From Planctomycetota bacterium (lineage in GTDB: Bacteria > Planctomycetota > Planctomycetia > Planctomycetales > Planctomycetaceae), in assembly GCA_003669575.1 (NCBI GenBank), contig QWOR01000169.1, positions 1-8,700 on the forward strand: DNA of 8,700 nucleotides, read 5' to 3'. The notes under the pieces are model-generated. The model searched no databases, was not told the origin of the DNA, and saw only the letters and a list, made by a program, of their open reading frames with translations. The position numbers and the translations under genes were made by a program. Within the stretch, counting starts at the first letter, position 1, and every line of letters starts with the position of its first letter. This document shows, piece by piece, positions 1 through 7,490 of the stretch.

Positions 1-1
1 G

Positions 2-1594
2 CCGGGAGCACTCGAATCGCTGTGGATCGTGGCACGAACCGGAGGGTTCACTCCCGATCTGGCACTGCAACTGCTCGGCAGTCCCAACCCCGAGATCCGT
101 CGCTGGACGGTTCGCCTGATTGGCGATGAGCGAAGAACCAGCGACGCCGTCGCGGCCCGACTGACCCAGCTGTCTCATGATGAGTCGTACGTCCAGGTCC
201 GTTCCCAGCTCGCCTCAACGGCCAAGCGGCTTCCCGCGAAGTACGCATTGCCGATCGTGCAGGAGCTGCTCAAACGCGACGAGGACCAGACCGACCTGCA
301 CCTGCCGATGTTGATCTGGTGGGCGCTCGAGGCCCAATGTGGCGGCGATCGCGCGGCGGTGCTCGAACTGTTCGGTGACAAGACACTGTGGGATCACCCA
401 ATTACTGCGACGACGATCGTTCCGCGACTGATGCAGAGATACGCGCTGGCCGGGACTCCGGATGATCTGGAGACTTGTGCCCAGCTGCTGGCGATTGCCC
501 CGAGCGATGCTCACCGCCAGACGCTCATCAGCGGCTTCCTCGAAGCGTATCAGGGCCGCGAGATCAAGCACCTGCCCGAGTCGCTGACCAACGCGATCGC
601 GAGTTACCAGAAATCACTCGGCCAGGACGATCTGGTCCTCAACATCCGCCTCGGAAAAGAGGACGCGATCGACCAGGCCCTGAAGTTCATCGCGGACGAG
701 AAATCGGATCGCCCCAAGCGACTCTCCTACATGGAGGTCCTCGGCGAAGTGAAGCCCGCCCGGGCAGTGCCGGTACTCATCAACCTGATGGGGGCTTCGT
801 CAATTGCGATCAAACGCGGGGCGCTGCAGGCCCTGATCAACTTTGACGACCCCGCGATCGGTGAGGCGATCTGCTCGCGGTATCACACCCAACTGCCCGA
901 CGAGCAGGATCTGCGCAGCATCGCTCTGCGCGTGCTGGCCAGCCGGGCTGCGTGGGCGAAGCGGCTCCTCATGGAGGTCGATGCCTTCCGCATCAAGAGC
1001 AGTCTGGTCCCGCTCGACATCGTGCAGCAGATGCGACTGCACAATGATCCCGAGGTTCAGGCCCTGCTCAACAAGCTGTGGGGCAAGACCCGCGCCACCT
1101 CCGAGGAGAAGCAGAAGCAGGTCGCCCGACTGCGTACGGCCCTCGTCGCTCAGCGTGGCAAGACAGCTGACCAGGACCAGCTGGTTCGCGGCCGGGCCCT
1201 GTTTACCAAACACTGTGCGACCTGCCACACCCTCTTCGACGACGGGGGCAAGACCGGCCCGAATCTGACCGGCTACGAGCGCGACAACATCGACTTCCTG
1301 TTGCTGTCGGTCGTTGACCCCAGCGCTGCCATCCGCGAGGAGTTCACCCAGTTCCAGATTGTCACCACCAGCGGCCTGACCCTGACCGGTCTGATCGACA
1401 AACAGGACGACCGTACCGTCTCGATCCGCGGAGCCAACAACCAGTCGACTCTGCTCAACCGTGACGATGTCGAGGTCCTGAAAGCCATGGACACATCCAT
1501 CATGCCCGACGGCCTGATCGAGAAAATGACCGACGCCGAACTCGCTGACCTCTTCGCCTTCGTGATGACCCGGACGCCACCAGTGAAGAAGTGA
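2..1594 (+). CDS. PVC-type HEAT-repeat / cytochrome c protein (5'-truncated by window edge)
   Basis: The reading frame is open to the window edge. The codons before the GTG at 29 (PGALESLWIV then ARTGGF) continue a helix typical of these proteins, so that GTG is internal and the real start is upstream. Numbered from nt 2, residues 1 to about 340 are helical HEAT-like repeats (LALQLLGSPNPEIRRWTVRL; AVPVLINLMGASSIAIKRGA). The C-terminal domain is a planctomycete cytochrome c module of the TIGR02603 type. It has the heme motif CATCH (C405, C408, H409), then GPNLTGYERDNIDFLLLSVV, a small beta segment (TTSGLTLTGLIDKQDD), and SIMPDG, whose M501 is the probable distal heme ligand. Complete relatives usually carry an N-terminal membrane-bound dehydrogenase/beta-propeller domain and a signal peptide, so a large N-terminal part is probably missing. 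By family it should be exported and act in periplasmic electron transfer; its substrate is unknown. The stop is a tandem TGA TGA. The gene converges on the mutase with a 23-nt gap. Confidence 0.9.
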   Translation, partial: PGALESLWIVARTGGFTPDLALQLLGSPNPEIRRWTVRLIGDERRTSDAVAARLTQLSHDESYVQVRSQLASTAKRLPAKYALPIVQELLKRDEDQTDLHLPMLIWWALEAQCGGDRAAVLELFGDKTLWDHPITATTIVPRLMQRYALAGTPDDLETCAQLLAIAPSDAHRQTLISGFLEAYQGREIKHLPESLTNAIASYQKSLGQDDLVLNIRLGKEDAIDQALKFIADEKSDRPKRLSYMEVLGEVKPARAVPVLINLMGASSIAIKRGALQALINFDDPAIGEAICSRYHTQLPDEQDLRSIALRVLASRAAWAKRLLMEVDAFRIKSSLVPLDIVQQMRLHNDPEVQALLNKLWGKTRATSEEKQKQVARLRTALVAQRGKTADQDQLVRGRALFTKHCATCHTLFDDGGKTGPNLTGYERDNIDFLLLSVVDPSAAIREEFTQFQIVTTSGLTLTGLIDKQDDRTVSIRGANNQSTLLNRDDVEVLKAMDTSIMPDGLIEKMTDAELADLFAFVMTRTPPVKK

Positions 1595-1617
1595 TGACGG
1601 CTCAATCGCCCACTCAA

Positions 1618-3228
1618 TCATGCCGAGCGCAGGTTGCCCCAGTCTTCGACGGTCACCTTGGCGTTGTTCTCTACGCAGAACTTCTGCACCCAGGAGATCA
1701 GTGAGTAGGTCCGGCCGGTGACATCTGCGGCGCTTTGGGCTTCGACGTTCAACCGCAGCAGTGGCTCGTTGTTCGAGGCCCGGACGTTCATCCACCACTT
1801 GGGTGTGTAGCCGTCGGCCACGGTGCGGTAGGTCGCTCCGGTCGGGTCGTTCTTCGTGTCAATGAGGAACAGATCGTCGACCGTCTTGAACTTCGGTGAC
1901 CGTGGGTGGAACACACCGACGCCATCGAGTGTGAAGACATACGCATCGGCCGCCGGGTCGTTGTACTGCTTCGTCAGAGCTTCGATGATCTGCTTGCTCG
2001 TCTGCTTCCAGTCGTTGCTCTCGACCCGCAGGTTGACCTCGCCGCTGGATGGCCACGGTGCCAGCGAGCTGAGCAGCTCGGAACAGCTTTGCCCCGACGT
2101 GAGCAGCATGTCCCAGAAGTCGACCATCGAGAAGAGTCCCGAATCGAGACCATAAGACTCGGGATAGTTGTAGTGGGCTGAGGACTCGCCGCCGAAGACT
2201 GCATCGGTCTTGATGAGAGCGACCTTCAAGGCATCCTGTCCCACGCGGCTGACGACCGGACGGCCTCCGGCTTTCCGCATCGTTTCGACCACGAGCCATG
2301 ACGACACCGCCGAGTAGACGACCGCGGGGTTCTTCTTGCCCGCTGCGAGTGCTTTGCGGATGGCGTTCTGACCGAGAGCGGCGAGCAGCAGCGACCCCGA
2401 GACGAACTGTCCCCACTCGTCGACGAGGAACACACGGTCAGCGTCCCCGTCAAATGCAGCTCCGAACTTGGCGCCACGCTCGATGACCGTCTGCTGCAAC
2501 AGCTTGACCGCTCCCGGCAGACCGGGGTTCGAGGGACGCGTGGGGAATGTCCCGTCGATCCGCTCGGCGACCGCACTGATTTCTGCCTTGGACTTGCAAG
2601 CTGCCAGAGCCTGCTTCAACAGGGGGACGAACAGTCCACCGACACCGTTGCCCGGATCGAGGACGACATGCCCGGTCGCTTTGGCCAGGTTCTGCGACCG
2701 CTGGCACGCAACTTCCGTGAACTTTTCCTGCAGGCGCAGATTGGGGCCGCTGGCAAACGGGGAACAACCAGCTGCAGCAGCTGCGCCGCTGGCTGATCCG
2801 GACTCAAAGAGTGGTGCCAGATGCAGCAAGGGGCTGATCATGTCGAGGCCGCCCGTGGCCTTGTTGAGCAGCACTGACTTGATGCCGTTGTATTCCGGCG
2901 GGTTATGCGAGGCGGTGATCATCACTCCGGCGATGGCTCCGTCGAGCTGTTCGCCGACACCCCATTGCACCATATCGGTCGTTGCCAGACCGCAGGGCAG
3001 GGCGACCCCACCCGCAGCTGCGATCCCTTGCACGAGGGAGGAATAGAGAGCCGGGGACGAAGTTCGTCCGTCACGCCCGACGATGATGCGGGGATTCGCG
3101 GTCTGGGTCGCCTGGGCGACGTACTGGACGAGACACTGCCCCACGAACCAAGCCAGTTCTTCGTTGATCTGGTTGGGGTAAACTCCGCGGACATCCGCTT
3201 TCCGTTGCATCAGCGAGCGGTCAAACAT
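1618..3228 (-). CDS. Phosphomannomutase/phosphoglucomutase (alpha-D-phosphohexomutase family)
   Basis: This cytoplasmic enzyme interconverts hexose 1- and 6-phosphates (mannose or glucose) to supply nucleotide sugars for polysaccharide and glycan synthesis. From the ATG at 3228 the product has 536 residues. It has the family landmarks in order: DVRGVYP near the N-terminus, the phosphoserine loop TASHNP at 105-110 (S107), the Mg site DGDADR at 260-265, the sugar-specificity loop GGESSAH at 346-352, and the phosphate-binding loop RASNNEP at 483-489. The last is usually RxSNTEP, so Thr is replaced by Asn. An Ala/Ser/Gly-rich linker (about 143-162) and extra sequence before the last loop (about 436-476) make it longer than the usual 450-460 residues. 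I chose ATG 3228 because GGAG lies 9 nt upstream and the family N-terminus starts there. An in-frame ATG at 3387 would add 53 residues without recognisable similarity and leave no room for a promoter next to the divergent gene at 3386. Specificity (Man, Glc or both) cannot be read from the sequence. Confidence 0.92.
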   Translation of the reverse strand: MFDRSLMQRKADVRGVYPNQINEELAWFVGQCLVQYVAQATQTANPRIIVGRDGRTSSPALYSSLVQGIAAAGGVALPCGLATTDMVQWGVGEQLDGAIAGVMITASHNPPEYNGIKSVLLNKATGGLDMISPLLHLAPLFESGSASGAAAAAGCSPFASGPNLRLQEKFTEVACQRSQNLAKATGHVVLDPGNGVGGLFVPLLKQALAACKSKAEISAVAERIDGTFPTRPSNPGLPGAVKLLQQTVIERGAKFGAAFDGDADRVFLVDEWGQFVSGSLLLAALGQNAIRKALAAGKKNPAVVYSAVSSWLVVETMRKAGGRPVVSRVGQDALKVALIKTDAVFGGESSAHYNYPESYGLDSGLFSMVDFWDMLLTSGQSCSELLSSLAPWPSSGEVNLRVESNDWKQTSKQIIEALTKQYNDPAADAYVFTLDGVGVFHPRSPKFKTVDDLFLIDTKNDPTGATYRTVADGYTPKWWMNVRASNNEPLLRLNVEAQSAADVTGRTYSLISWVQKFCVENNAKVTVEDWGNLRSA

Positions 3229-3237
3229 GGGGCCATT

Positions 3238-3241
3238 CTCC
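3238..3241 (-). promoter_or_regulatory. Ribosome binding site that decides the mutase start
   Basis: On the minus strand GGAG sits 9 nt before the ATG at 3228. This supports that start over the in-frame ATG at 3387. Confidence 0.55.
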
Positions 3242-3385
3242 AGGGGTGTGATCACTTTCGGTCCGGTCGAAACCGGGAAAGTCGAACAAATCTGCCCAAG
3301 TTTCGCGAATTCGGCTCTGGACTGCCACAGAGGTTCTGGGACAATTTCCAGGAAGCCTTCCTGATCCGGTAGTGGTGAGCCCCGC

Positions 3386-3595
3386 ATGTCGCTTGACTGG
3401 CAAACCCTGGTGACTCTTTTCGTCGTTCTCGGCGCAGCTGGGGTACTCGTGCGCCGGGTGCAGGCATTTATGAACCCGACAGAGAGTGGATGCGGGGGAG
3501 GTTGTTCGGGGTGCGAGTCGTCGAGTTCGACTCCGACCGGAAAGACGCTGGTCTCACTTTCGCTGCCGCCGCAAAAAGCGGATCAGGCTCGGTAG
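3386..3595 (+). CDS. Small Cys-rich single-pass membrane protein, FeoB-associated-like
   Basis: The 69-residue product begins MSLDWQTLVT and has one hydrophobic helix at about residues 7-22. A short basic stretch (VRRVQ) follows, then a Gly/Cys cluster, GCGGGCSGC, with C36, C40 and C43, and a Ser/Thr-rich polar tail. This layout (WQT start, one TM, RR, Cys/Gly cluster) matches the FeoB-associated Cys-rich membrane proteins, which sit beside ferrous-iron permease genes and may bind iron or a metal cluster. That function is inferred from the family; no FeoB or FeoA gene is visible here. The gene lies 157 nt from the divergent mutase start and 121 nt upstream of the co-oriented metal permease, so it may be transcribed with the permease. 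The match rests on layout and motif only, because the protein is too short for a firm call. Confidence 0.72.
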   Translation: MSLDWQTLVTLFVVLGAAGVLVRRVQAFMNPTESGCGGGCSGCESSSSTPTGKTLVSLSLPPQKADQAR

Positions 3596-3716
3596 TGCGC
3601 CGCCCCCTCTGGGCTAATACGATTGAGAAGCGATTGTTCTCCTTTGCGCTGAGAGATCTTCAGGCCGCTCTCGCCTCGGGCTGCGATTTCCGGGACTGAC
3701 CTGTAAGATCAATACC

Positions 3717-5078
3717 ATGTGCCTGTCTGCCCGTGTTCTTCAATGTATTGCCGCCGAGCCAGCGATCTGGACCTACAGCACGCGTGTCGTGTTGCTGGGG
3801 ACGGTTCTGCTGGGCATGTGCGCGGGTGTGATCGGGGCCTTTATGGTCTTGAGAAAGCGAGCCCTCGTCGGCGATGTCATTGGACATGCGGCCTTGCCGG
3901 GGATTGGGGTCGCTTTCCTGGTCATGGAGTGGTTCTGGCCCGGGCAGGGTCGACGAATCCCGTGGCTGATGTTCGGGGCGCTCTCCAGTGGTTTGCTGGG
4001 GGCACTGAGTGTGTTGTTCATGGAGCGGTCGCGACGGATCAAGCCCGATGCCGCACTGGCTCTGGTGCTGAGTCTGTTCTACGGTGCCGGGATCGTGCTG
4101 CTCTCCATCGCCCAGCGTATTCCCGGAGCGGGCACCGCGGGTCTGACCAGTTTCCTGGCGGGTAAGGTCAGCTCATTGCTGGCCTCGGATGTCCAGATCA
4201 TTGGTGTCGTCAGTTGTGTGTTACTGGTATTGGTGACGGCCTTCTTCAAAGAGTTGTTACTGACCTGTTTTGACAGCGAGTACGCCATTGCGGGCGGCTG
4301 GCCGGTAAAGACGCTGGATGCGTTCCTGATTCTGCTGGTCGCGGCGGTGACAGTGCTGGGGATGCAGAGTGTGGGGCTGATCCTCGTGGTCGCATTGCTG
4401 CTGACTCCGGCCAGTTCCGCCAGGTTTTGGACAGATAATGTTCGCCGAGTCGTTCAGCTCTCCGCATTATTTGGCGGGCTGAGTGCCGCCATCGGCGTGA
4501 TGATCAGTTCGAAGTGGTCGCTGCCAGCAGGGGCCATGATCGTGCTGGCGGGGTTGGGACTCTTTGTACTGAGTCTGATCTTCGGTACCGAACGTGGACT
4601 CCTCAATCGCTGGCGACAGTCGCGTCAACTGCAGGAGCGAATTCTCCGTGACGATATTCTGCGGGCGATCTACGAGATCATCGAACTTGATGGCCGAGCC
4701 CCGCTGGCCTCCACAGATACTCCACTCAAGTTCACCCCCGAAGAAGTCCTTCAACGACATAGCTGGTCGTTGAAGCAACAGCAGGCTCTGCTGCATTCGC
4801 TCGTCCTGGAGGGGGTGATTCTCTACGACAATGTGAATCATTGGTGGCTCACACCAGCTGGCCTGGAACAGGCCCGCAAGACGGTTCGATTGCACCGTCT
4901 ATGGGAGATCTACCTGCTGGAGTCAGCCAACGCAGCTCAAGGGCATGTGGACCTGCATGCGGATGTCAGCGAACACTTCCTCGACCCGGAAATGCTGGCC
5001 GAACTCGAACGCCGACTGGCTCATCGGATTCCCGAAGATGGGGTACCAGTGAGCCCGCATGCACTGCAGACTCCATAA
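3717..5078 (+). CDS. Metal ABC transporter permease (ABC-3: ZnuB/MntB/TroC-like) fused to a DtxR/MntR-like domain
   Basis: The product has 453 residues. Residues about 20-290 form an ABC-3 family permease with about eight hydrophobic helices (roughly 22-44, 51-71, 83-102, 111-133, 158-177, 202-230, 246-264, 270-290). It includes the family stretch LRKRALVGDVIGHAALPGIG and GLILVVALLLTPASSAR. Such permeases import Mn, Zn or Fe with a solute-binding protein and an ATPase. Residues about 303-453 are a cytoplasmic extension: a winged-helix-like part (LRAIYEIIE through NHWWLTPAGLEQA, 315-387), then a DtxR dimerisation-like helix (HRLWEIYL, 393-400) and HADVSEHFLDPEM. Aligned by eye with DtxR/MntR, H393, E397, D416, E419 and H420 fall on metal-ligand positions (C102 of DtxR or E99 of MntR is replaced by Asp). 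Fusions of this kind are known in TroC-type permeases. No ATPase or binding-protein gene lies on either side, so partners must be encoded elsewhere. The ATG has no clear Shine-Dalgarno sequence. The metal cannot be determined. Confidence 0.9.
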   Translation: MCLSARVLQCIAAEPAIWTYSTRVVLLGTVLLGMCAGVIGAFMVLRKRALVGDVIGHAALPGIGVAFLVMEWFWPGQGRRIPWLMFGALSSGLLGALSVLFMERSRRIKPDAALALVLSLFYGAGIVLLSIAQRIPGAGTAGLTSFLAGKVSSLLASDVQIIGVVSCVLLVLVTAFFKELLLTCFDSEYAIAGGWPVKTLDAFLILLVAAVTVLGMQSVGLILVVALLLTPASSARFWTDNVRRVVQLSALFGGLSAAIGVMISSKWSLPAGAMIVLAGLGLFVLSLIFGTERGLLNRWRQSRQLQERILRDDILRAIYEIIELDGRAPLASTDTPLKFTPEEVLQRHSWSLKQQQALLHSLVLEGVILYDNVNHWWLTPAGLEQARKTVRLHRLWEIYLLESANAAQGHVDLHADVSEHFLDPEMLAELERRLAHRIPEDGVPVSPHALQTP

Positions 5079-5101
5079 GTGACGATGAGGAATGCGGTCG
5101 A

Positions 5102-7312
5102 TTAATCAGGCTTCCAGAACTTCAGTCGCAAGCTATTCAGCACTACCGAGACACTGCTGAGTGACATCGCCCCAGCTGCGAAGAGCGGGGGCAGCAGCCA
5201 ACCGGTCCAAGGGTATAGCACGCCCGCAGCGAGTGGCACACCGATTAGATTGTACCCGAACGCAAAGAACAGGTTCTGACGAATCGTCTTCATGGTCGTC
5301 CGGGAAAGCTCCACCGCTCGTGCGACTCCCAGCAGGTCGCCATGCATCACCGTGACGTCAGCGGCTGAGATGGCAATGTCAGTTCCGGTTCCCAGAGCGA
5401 AGCCGATGTCGGCCTGCGCGAGGGCCGGAGCATCGTTGATTCCGTCGCCGACCATTCCGACCTTCGCTCCCGACAGCTGGGTCTCTCGCAGCATCTGTAA
5501 TTTCTGATCGGGCAGGAGGTGAGCCGCGACTCGATCGATGCCGACTTGTCTGGCGACGGTCTGGGCGACCTCTTCGCGATCCCCGGTCAGTAGCGCCGAG
5601 TCGATACCCAGCTGATGCAGTCGTTCGATCGCCTGCTTCGCGGAGGGTCGCACTTCATCCTGAAACTCGAAACAGGCTTGCGGAACTCCATCGACCAGCA
5701 ACAGCGTTCGCGTCGCTGGAGTCGATGACGAGGTGGATCGTGCTGCGACCTCTTCGCGGCTGAGTTCGATGCGGTGCCCTCCAATCCCGGCTGACAATCC
5801 ACGCCCGGTCAGGCTGCGAAAGTCTACCGCTTGAAGAGGAACCGGAACGTCATTTTGCCTGTCGGAAAATTCCACGATCGCCCTCGAAAGCGGATGTTCG
5901 GACAGCTTGGCGAGGGCAACAGCCACACCGAGCGATTCCTTCTGCGAGAGTGATCCGGTGACGGTGAGAGCGCTGACTCGCGGCTGTCCTCGTGTCAGCG
6001 TCCCGGTCTTGTCGAACGCCATCATTTTCAGCTGTCCGAGCGATTCGAGTACCGCTCCGTCGCGGATCAGCAGCCCGTACCTGGCTGCCTGCCCCATCGC
6101 GACCATCACAGCGGTCGGTGTCGCAAGTCCCAGAGCGCAGGGGCAGGCGATCACGAGGACGCTGACAGCTGCCGTGATCGCCATTTCGACTCGTTGATCG
6201 GCCGGGGCGAACCACAACCATGCCATGGCCGTGATTGCCGCGATTCCGAGAATGATCGGAACAAAAATCGACGCCACTCGGTCTGCCAGCTTGGCAATCG
6301 GGGCTTTGGTCCCTTGAGCGTCTTTTACGAGGCCGACGATCTTTTGCAGGGTGGTTGCGTCTCCCACGCGATCAGCGGAGATCGTGACGCTCCCTCCATG
6401 ACAGAGTGTTCCGGCCGACACCGTGGCTCCAACTCCTTTGGACACGGGCAACGGTTCACCAGTCAGCATCGACTCCTCGAAGTCGGCCTGCCCCGTGAGA
6501 ATCGTCCCATCAACGGGGACTCGACTGCCCGGTCGTAGCAGGACCACGTCGCTGCGATGGACCTCGGACAGCGGAACAGTGGACTCCTGACCATTGCGAA
6601 TGATGACCGCATCGGAGGGGGCGAGTTGAATCAGTTCGTCGATGGCCGTCGAGGCCTGGCCCCGGGCTCGCTCTTCGAGCCAGCGCCCCAGCAAGACAAA
6701 GGTCACGATCATGACTGCTGCATCAAAGTGCATGCTGGCGTGGTGATGATGTCCGGCGTTCCACATGTCCCAGAGACCAGCCAGGAACGCGATCCCCGAA
6801 CCCAGAGCGATCAGCGTATCCATGTCACTGGACCCGTGTCGCAGTCGGGCCCACGCACCCGTAAAGAAACTCCGCCCGAACCCAAAAACTACGACCGCGG
6901 AACCGGCCACCAGTACGAACTGCCAGCCCGGAAACCGCCACGAGGTCATGCAGAGAACCATGACCACTGCAGAGATCGCCGCACAAATGAGCCAGGGAAC
7001 TGGACTGCTCAAAGTCCGCGCCTGGCCCGGTGCGGCACCACTCGCCGCGACATACCGATAGCCCAGAGATTCCAGAATCGGCTCCCATTTTGGCGAGACG
7101 GTTTTCTCGGCCAGGACAACCGTGGCTTCGCGGGTCGCGAGATTCACTCTGGCGTCGACCACTCCCGGCACCGCTTTCAGTCCGGCCTCAACACGCGAGA
7201 CACAGCTGGCACAGTGCATCCCCTCGACCAGGAAACGTGTACTCTGCCCGGTCGCCAGCGGTGGCCGCTCGGGGGATGGATCGGGCGAATTCAGGACGGG
7301 GAGTTCATACAT
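5102..7312 (-). CDS. copA: Copper-translocating P-type ATPase (CopA-like, Cu+ P1B-1)
   Basis: This inner-membrane pump exports Cu(+) using ATP. From the ATG at 7312 it has 736 residues. A single N-terminal heavy-metal-associated domain carries GMHCASC (C34, C37). Eight predicted TM helices follow, with a His cluster in the M1-M2 loop (HHHH at 188-191, H195) and an acidic D197 just after it. The actuator motif is TGEP (from T284) and the ion-binding CPC is C390/C392. The phosphorylation motif is DKTGT (D434), the P1B signature HP is H473, and the hinge is GDGIND (622-627). YN in TM7 (687-688) and MSLSS in TM8 (M716, S719, S720) are the usual Cu(+)-site residues and separate it from Zn/Cd pumps. 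A GTG at 7339 would add nine residues, but it has no Shine-Dalgarno sequence; ATG 7312 has a modest AGGA 10 nt upstream. It converges on the permease with a 23-nt gap. No CueR, CsoR or CopZ gene is visible nearby. Confidence 0.95.
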   Translation of the reverse strand: MYELPVLNSPDPSPERPPLATGQSTRFLVEGMHCASCVSRVEAGLKAVPGVVDARVNLATREATVVLAEKTVSPKWEPILESLGYRYVAASGAAPGQARTLSSPVPWLICAAISAVVMVLCMTSWRFPGWQFVLVAGSAVVVFGFGRSFFTGAWARLRHGSSDMDTLIALGSGIAFLAGLWDMWNAGHHHHASMHFDAAVMIVTFVLLGRWLEERARGQASTAIDELIQLAPSDAVIIRNGQESTVPLSEVHRSDVVLLRPGSRVPVDGTILTGQADFEESMLTGEPLPVSKGVGATVSAGTLCHGGSVTISADRVGDATTLQKIVGLVKDAQGTKAPIAKLADRVASIFVPIILGIAAITAMAWLWFAPADQRVEMAITAAVSVLVIACPCALGLATPTAVMVAMGQAARYGLLIRDGAVLESLGQLKMMAFDKTGTLTRGQPRVSALTVTGSLSQKESLGVAVALAKLSEHPLSRAIVEFSDRQNDVPVPLQAVDFRSLTGRGLSAGIGGHRIELSREEVAARSTSSSTPATRTLLLVDGVPQACFEFQDEVRPSAKQAIERLHQLGIDSALLTGDREEVAQTVARQVGIDRVAAHLLPDQKLQMLRETQLSGAKVGMVGDGINDAPALAQADIGFALGTGTDIAISAADVTVMHGDLLGVARAVELSRTTMKTIRQNLFFAFGYNLIGVPLAAGVLYPWTGWLLPPLFAAGAMSLSSVSVVLNSLRLKFWKPD

Positions 7313-7475
7313 GGGGTGAGATTCCTGTCGCTCCTTCACGCATCGGGGGGGATCCGCGAGCGCGAGGCTGCCGAGGTGCCACGAACGCCAGTGGATGCCG
7401 GTTCCCGTAACAGCTCAGCAGAGCGGCGCCCCCCGTCTCTAGTCCTCGAAAGGTCGTGCCTCCCACATTACCGCA

Positions 7476-7490
7476 CGAGAGTCACTCTCG
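7476..7490. promoter_or_regulatory. 15-bp perfect palindrome, candidate operator in the copA / ATP-grasp divergent region
   Basis: The sequence CGAGAGT-C-ACTCTCG has 7-bp arms around one central base. It lies 164 nt upstream of the copA ATG and 86 nt upstream of the ATP-grasp TTG, inside the 263-nt divergent intergenic region. It does not resemble the CueR or CopY operator patterns I know. A regulator binding there is inference; the symmetry is seen directly. Confidence 0.3.

Noticed and set aside
1601..1619. Direct repeat CTCAATC (two copies, 12-nt period) between the cytochrome and mutase ends
   Set aside because: It is only 7 nt with two copies, partly within the mutase stop codon; no attachment site or mobile gene is nearby.
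800..1798. 332-codon open frame on the minus strand across the end of the cytochrome gene and the start of the mutase 3' end
   Set aside because: It is antisense to a clearly conserved cytochrome c domain, runs through two genes, and is rich in low-complexity Arg/Gln/Asp/Gly with no recognisable motif. It is typical of open antisense frames in GC-rich DNA.
2468..3046. 192-codon plus-strand open frame opposite the mutase
   Set aside because: It is the antisense shadow of the conserved mutase catalytic region, with no ribosome site or family motif.
3248..3255. 8-bp palindrome GTGATCAC upstream of the mutase
   Set aside because: It is short, overlaps a common restriction-type sequence, and cannot be extended; chance is the simplest explanation.
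3229..3387. 53-residue N-terminal extension of the mutase from ATG 3387
   Set aside because: It has no similarity to the family N-terminus, overlaps the divergent gene start at 3386, and a better ribosome site serves ATG 3228.
3625..3641. 5-bp stem GAGAA/TTCTC after the small Cys-rich gene, considered as a terminator
   Set aside because: The stem is weak and AT-containing with a 7-nt loop and no following T-run, so it cannot be supported as a terminator.
7344..7435. Inverted CGGGGGG / CCCCCCG pair upstream of copA
   Set aside because: The homopolymer-like arms are 78 nt apart in GC-rich DNA, with no other symmetry.
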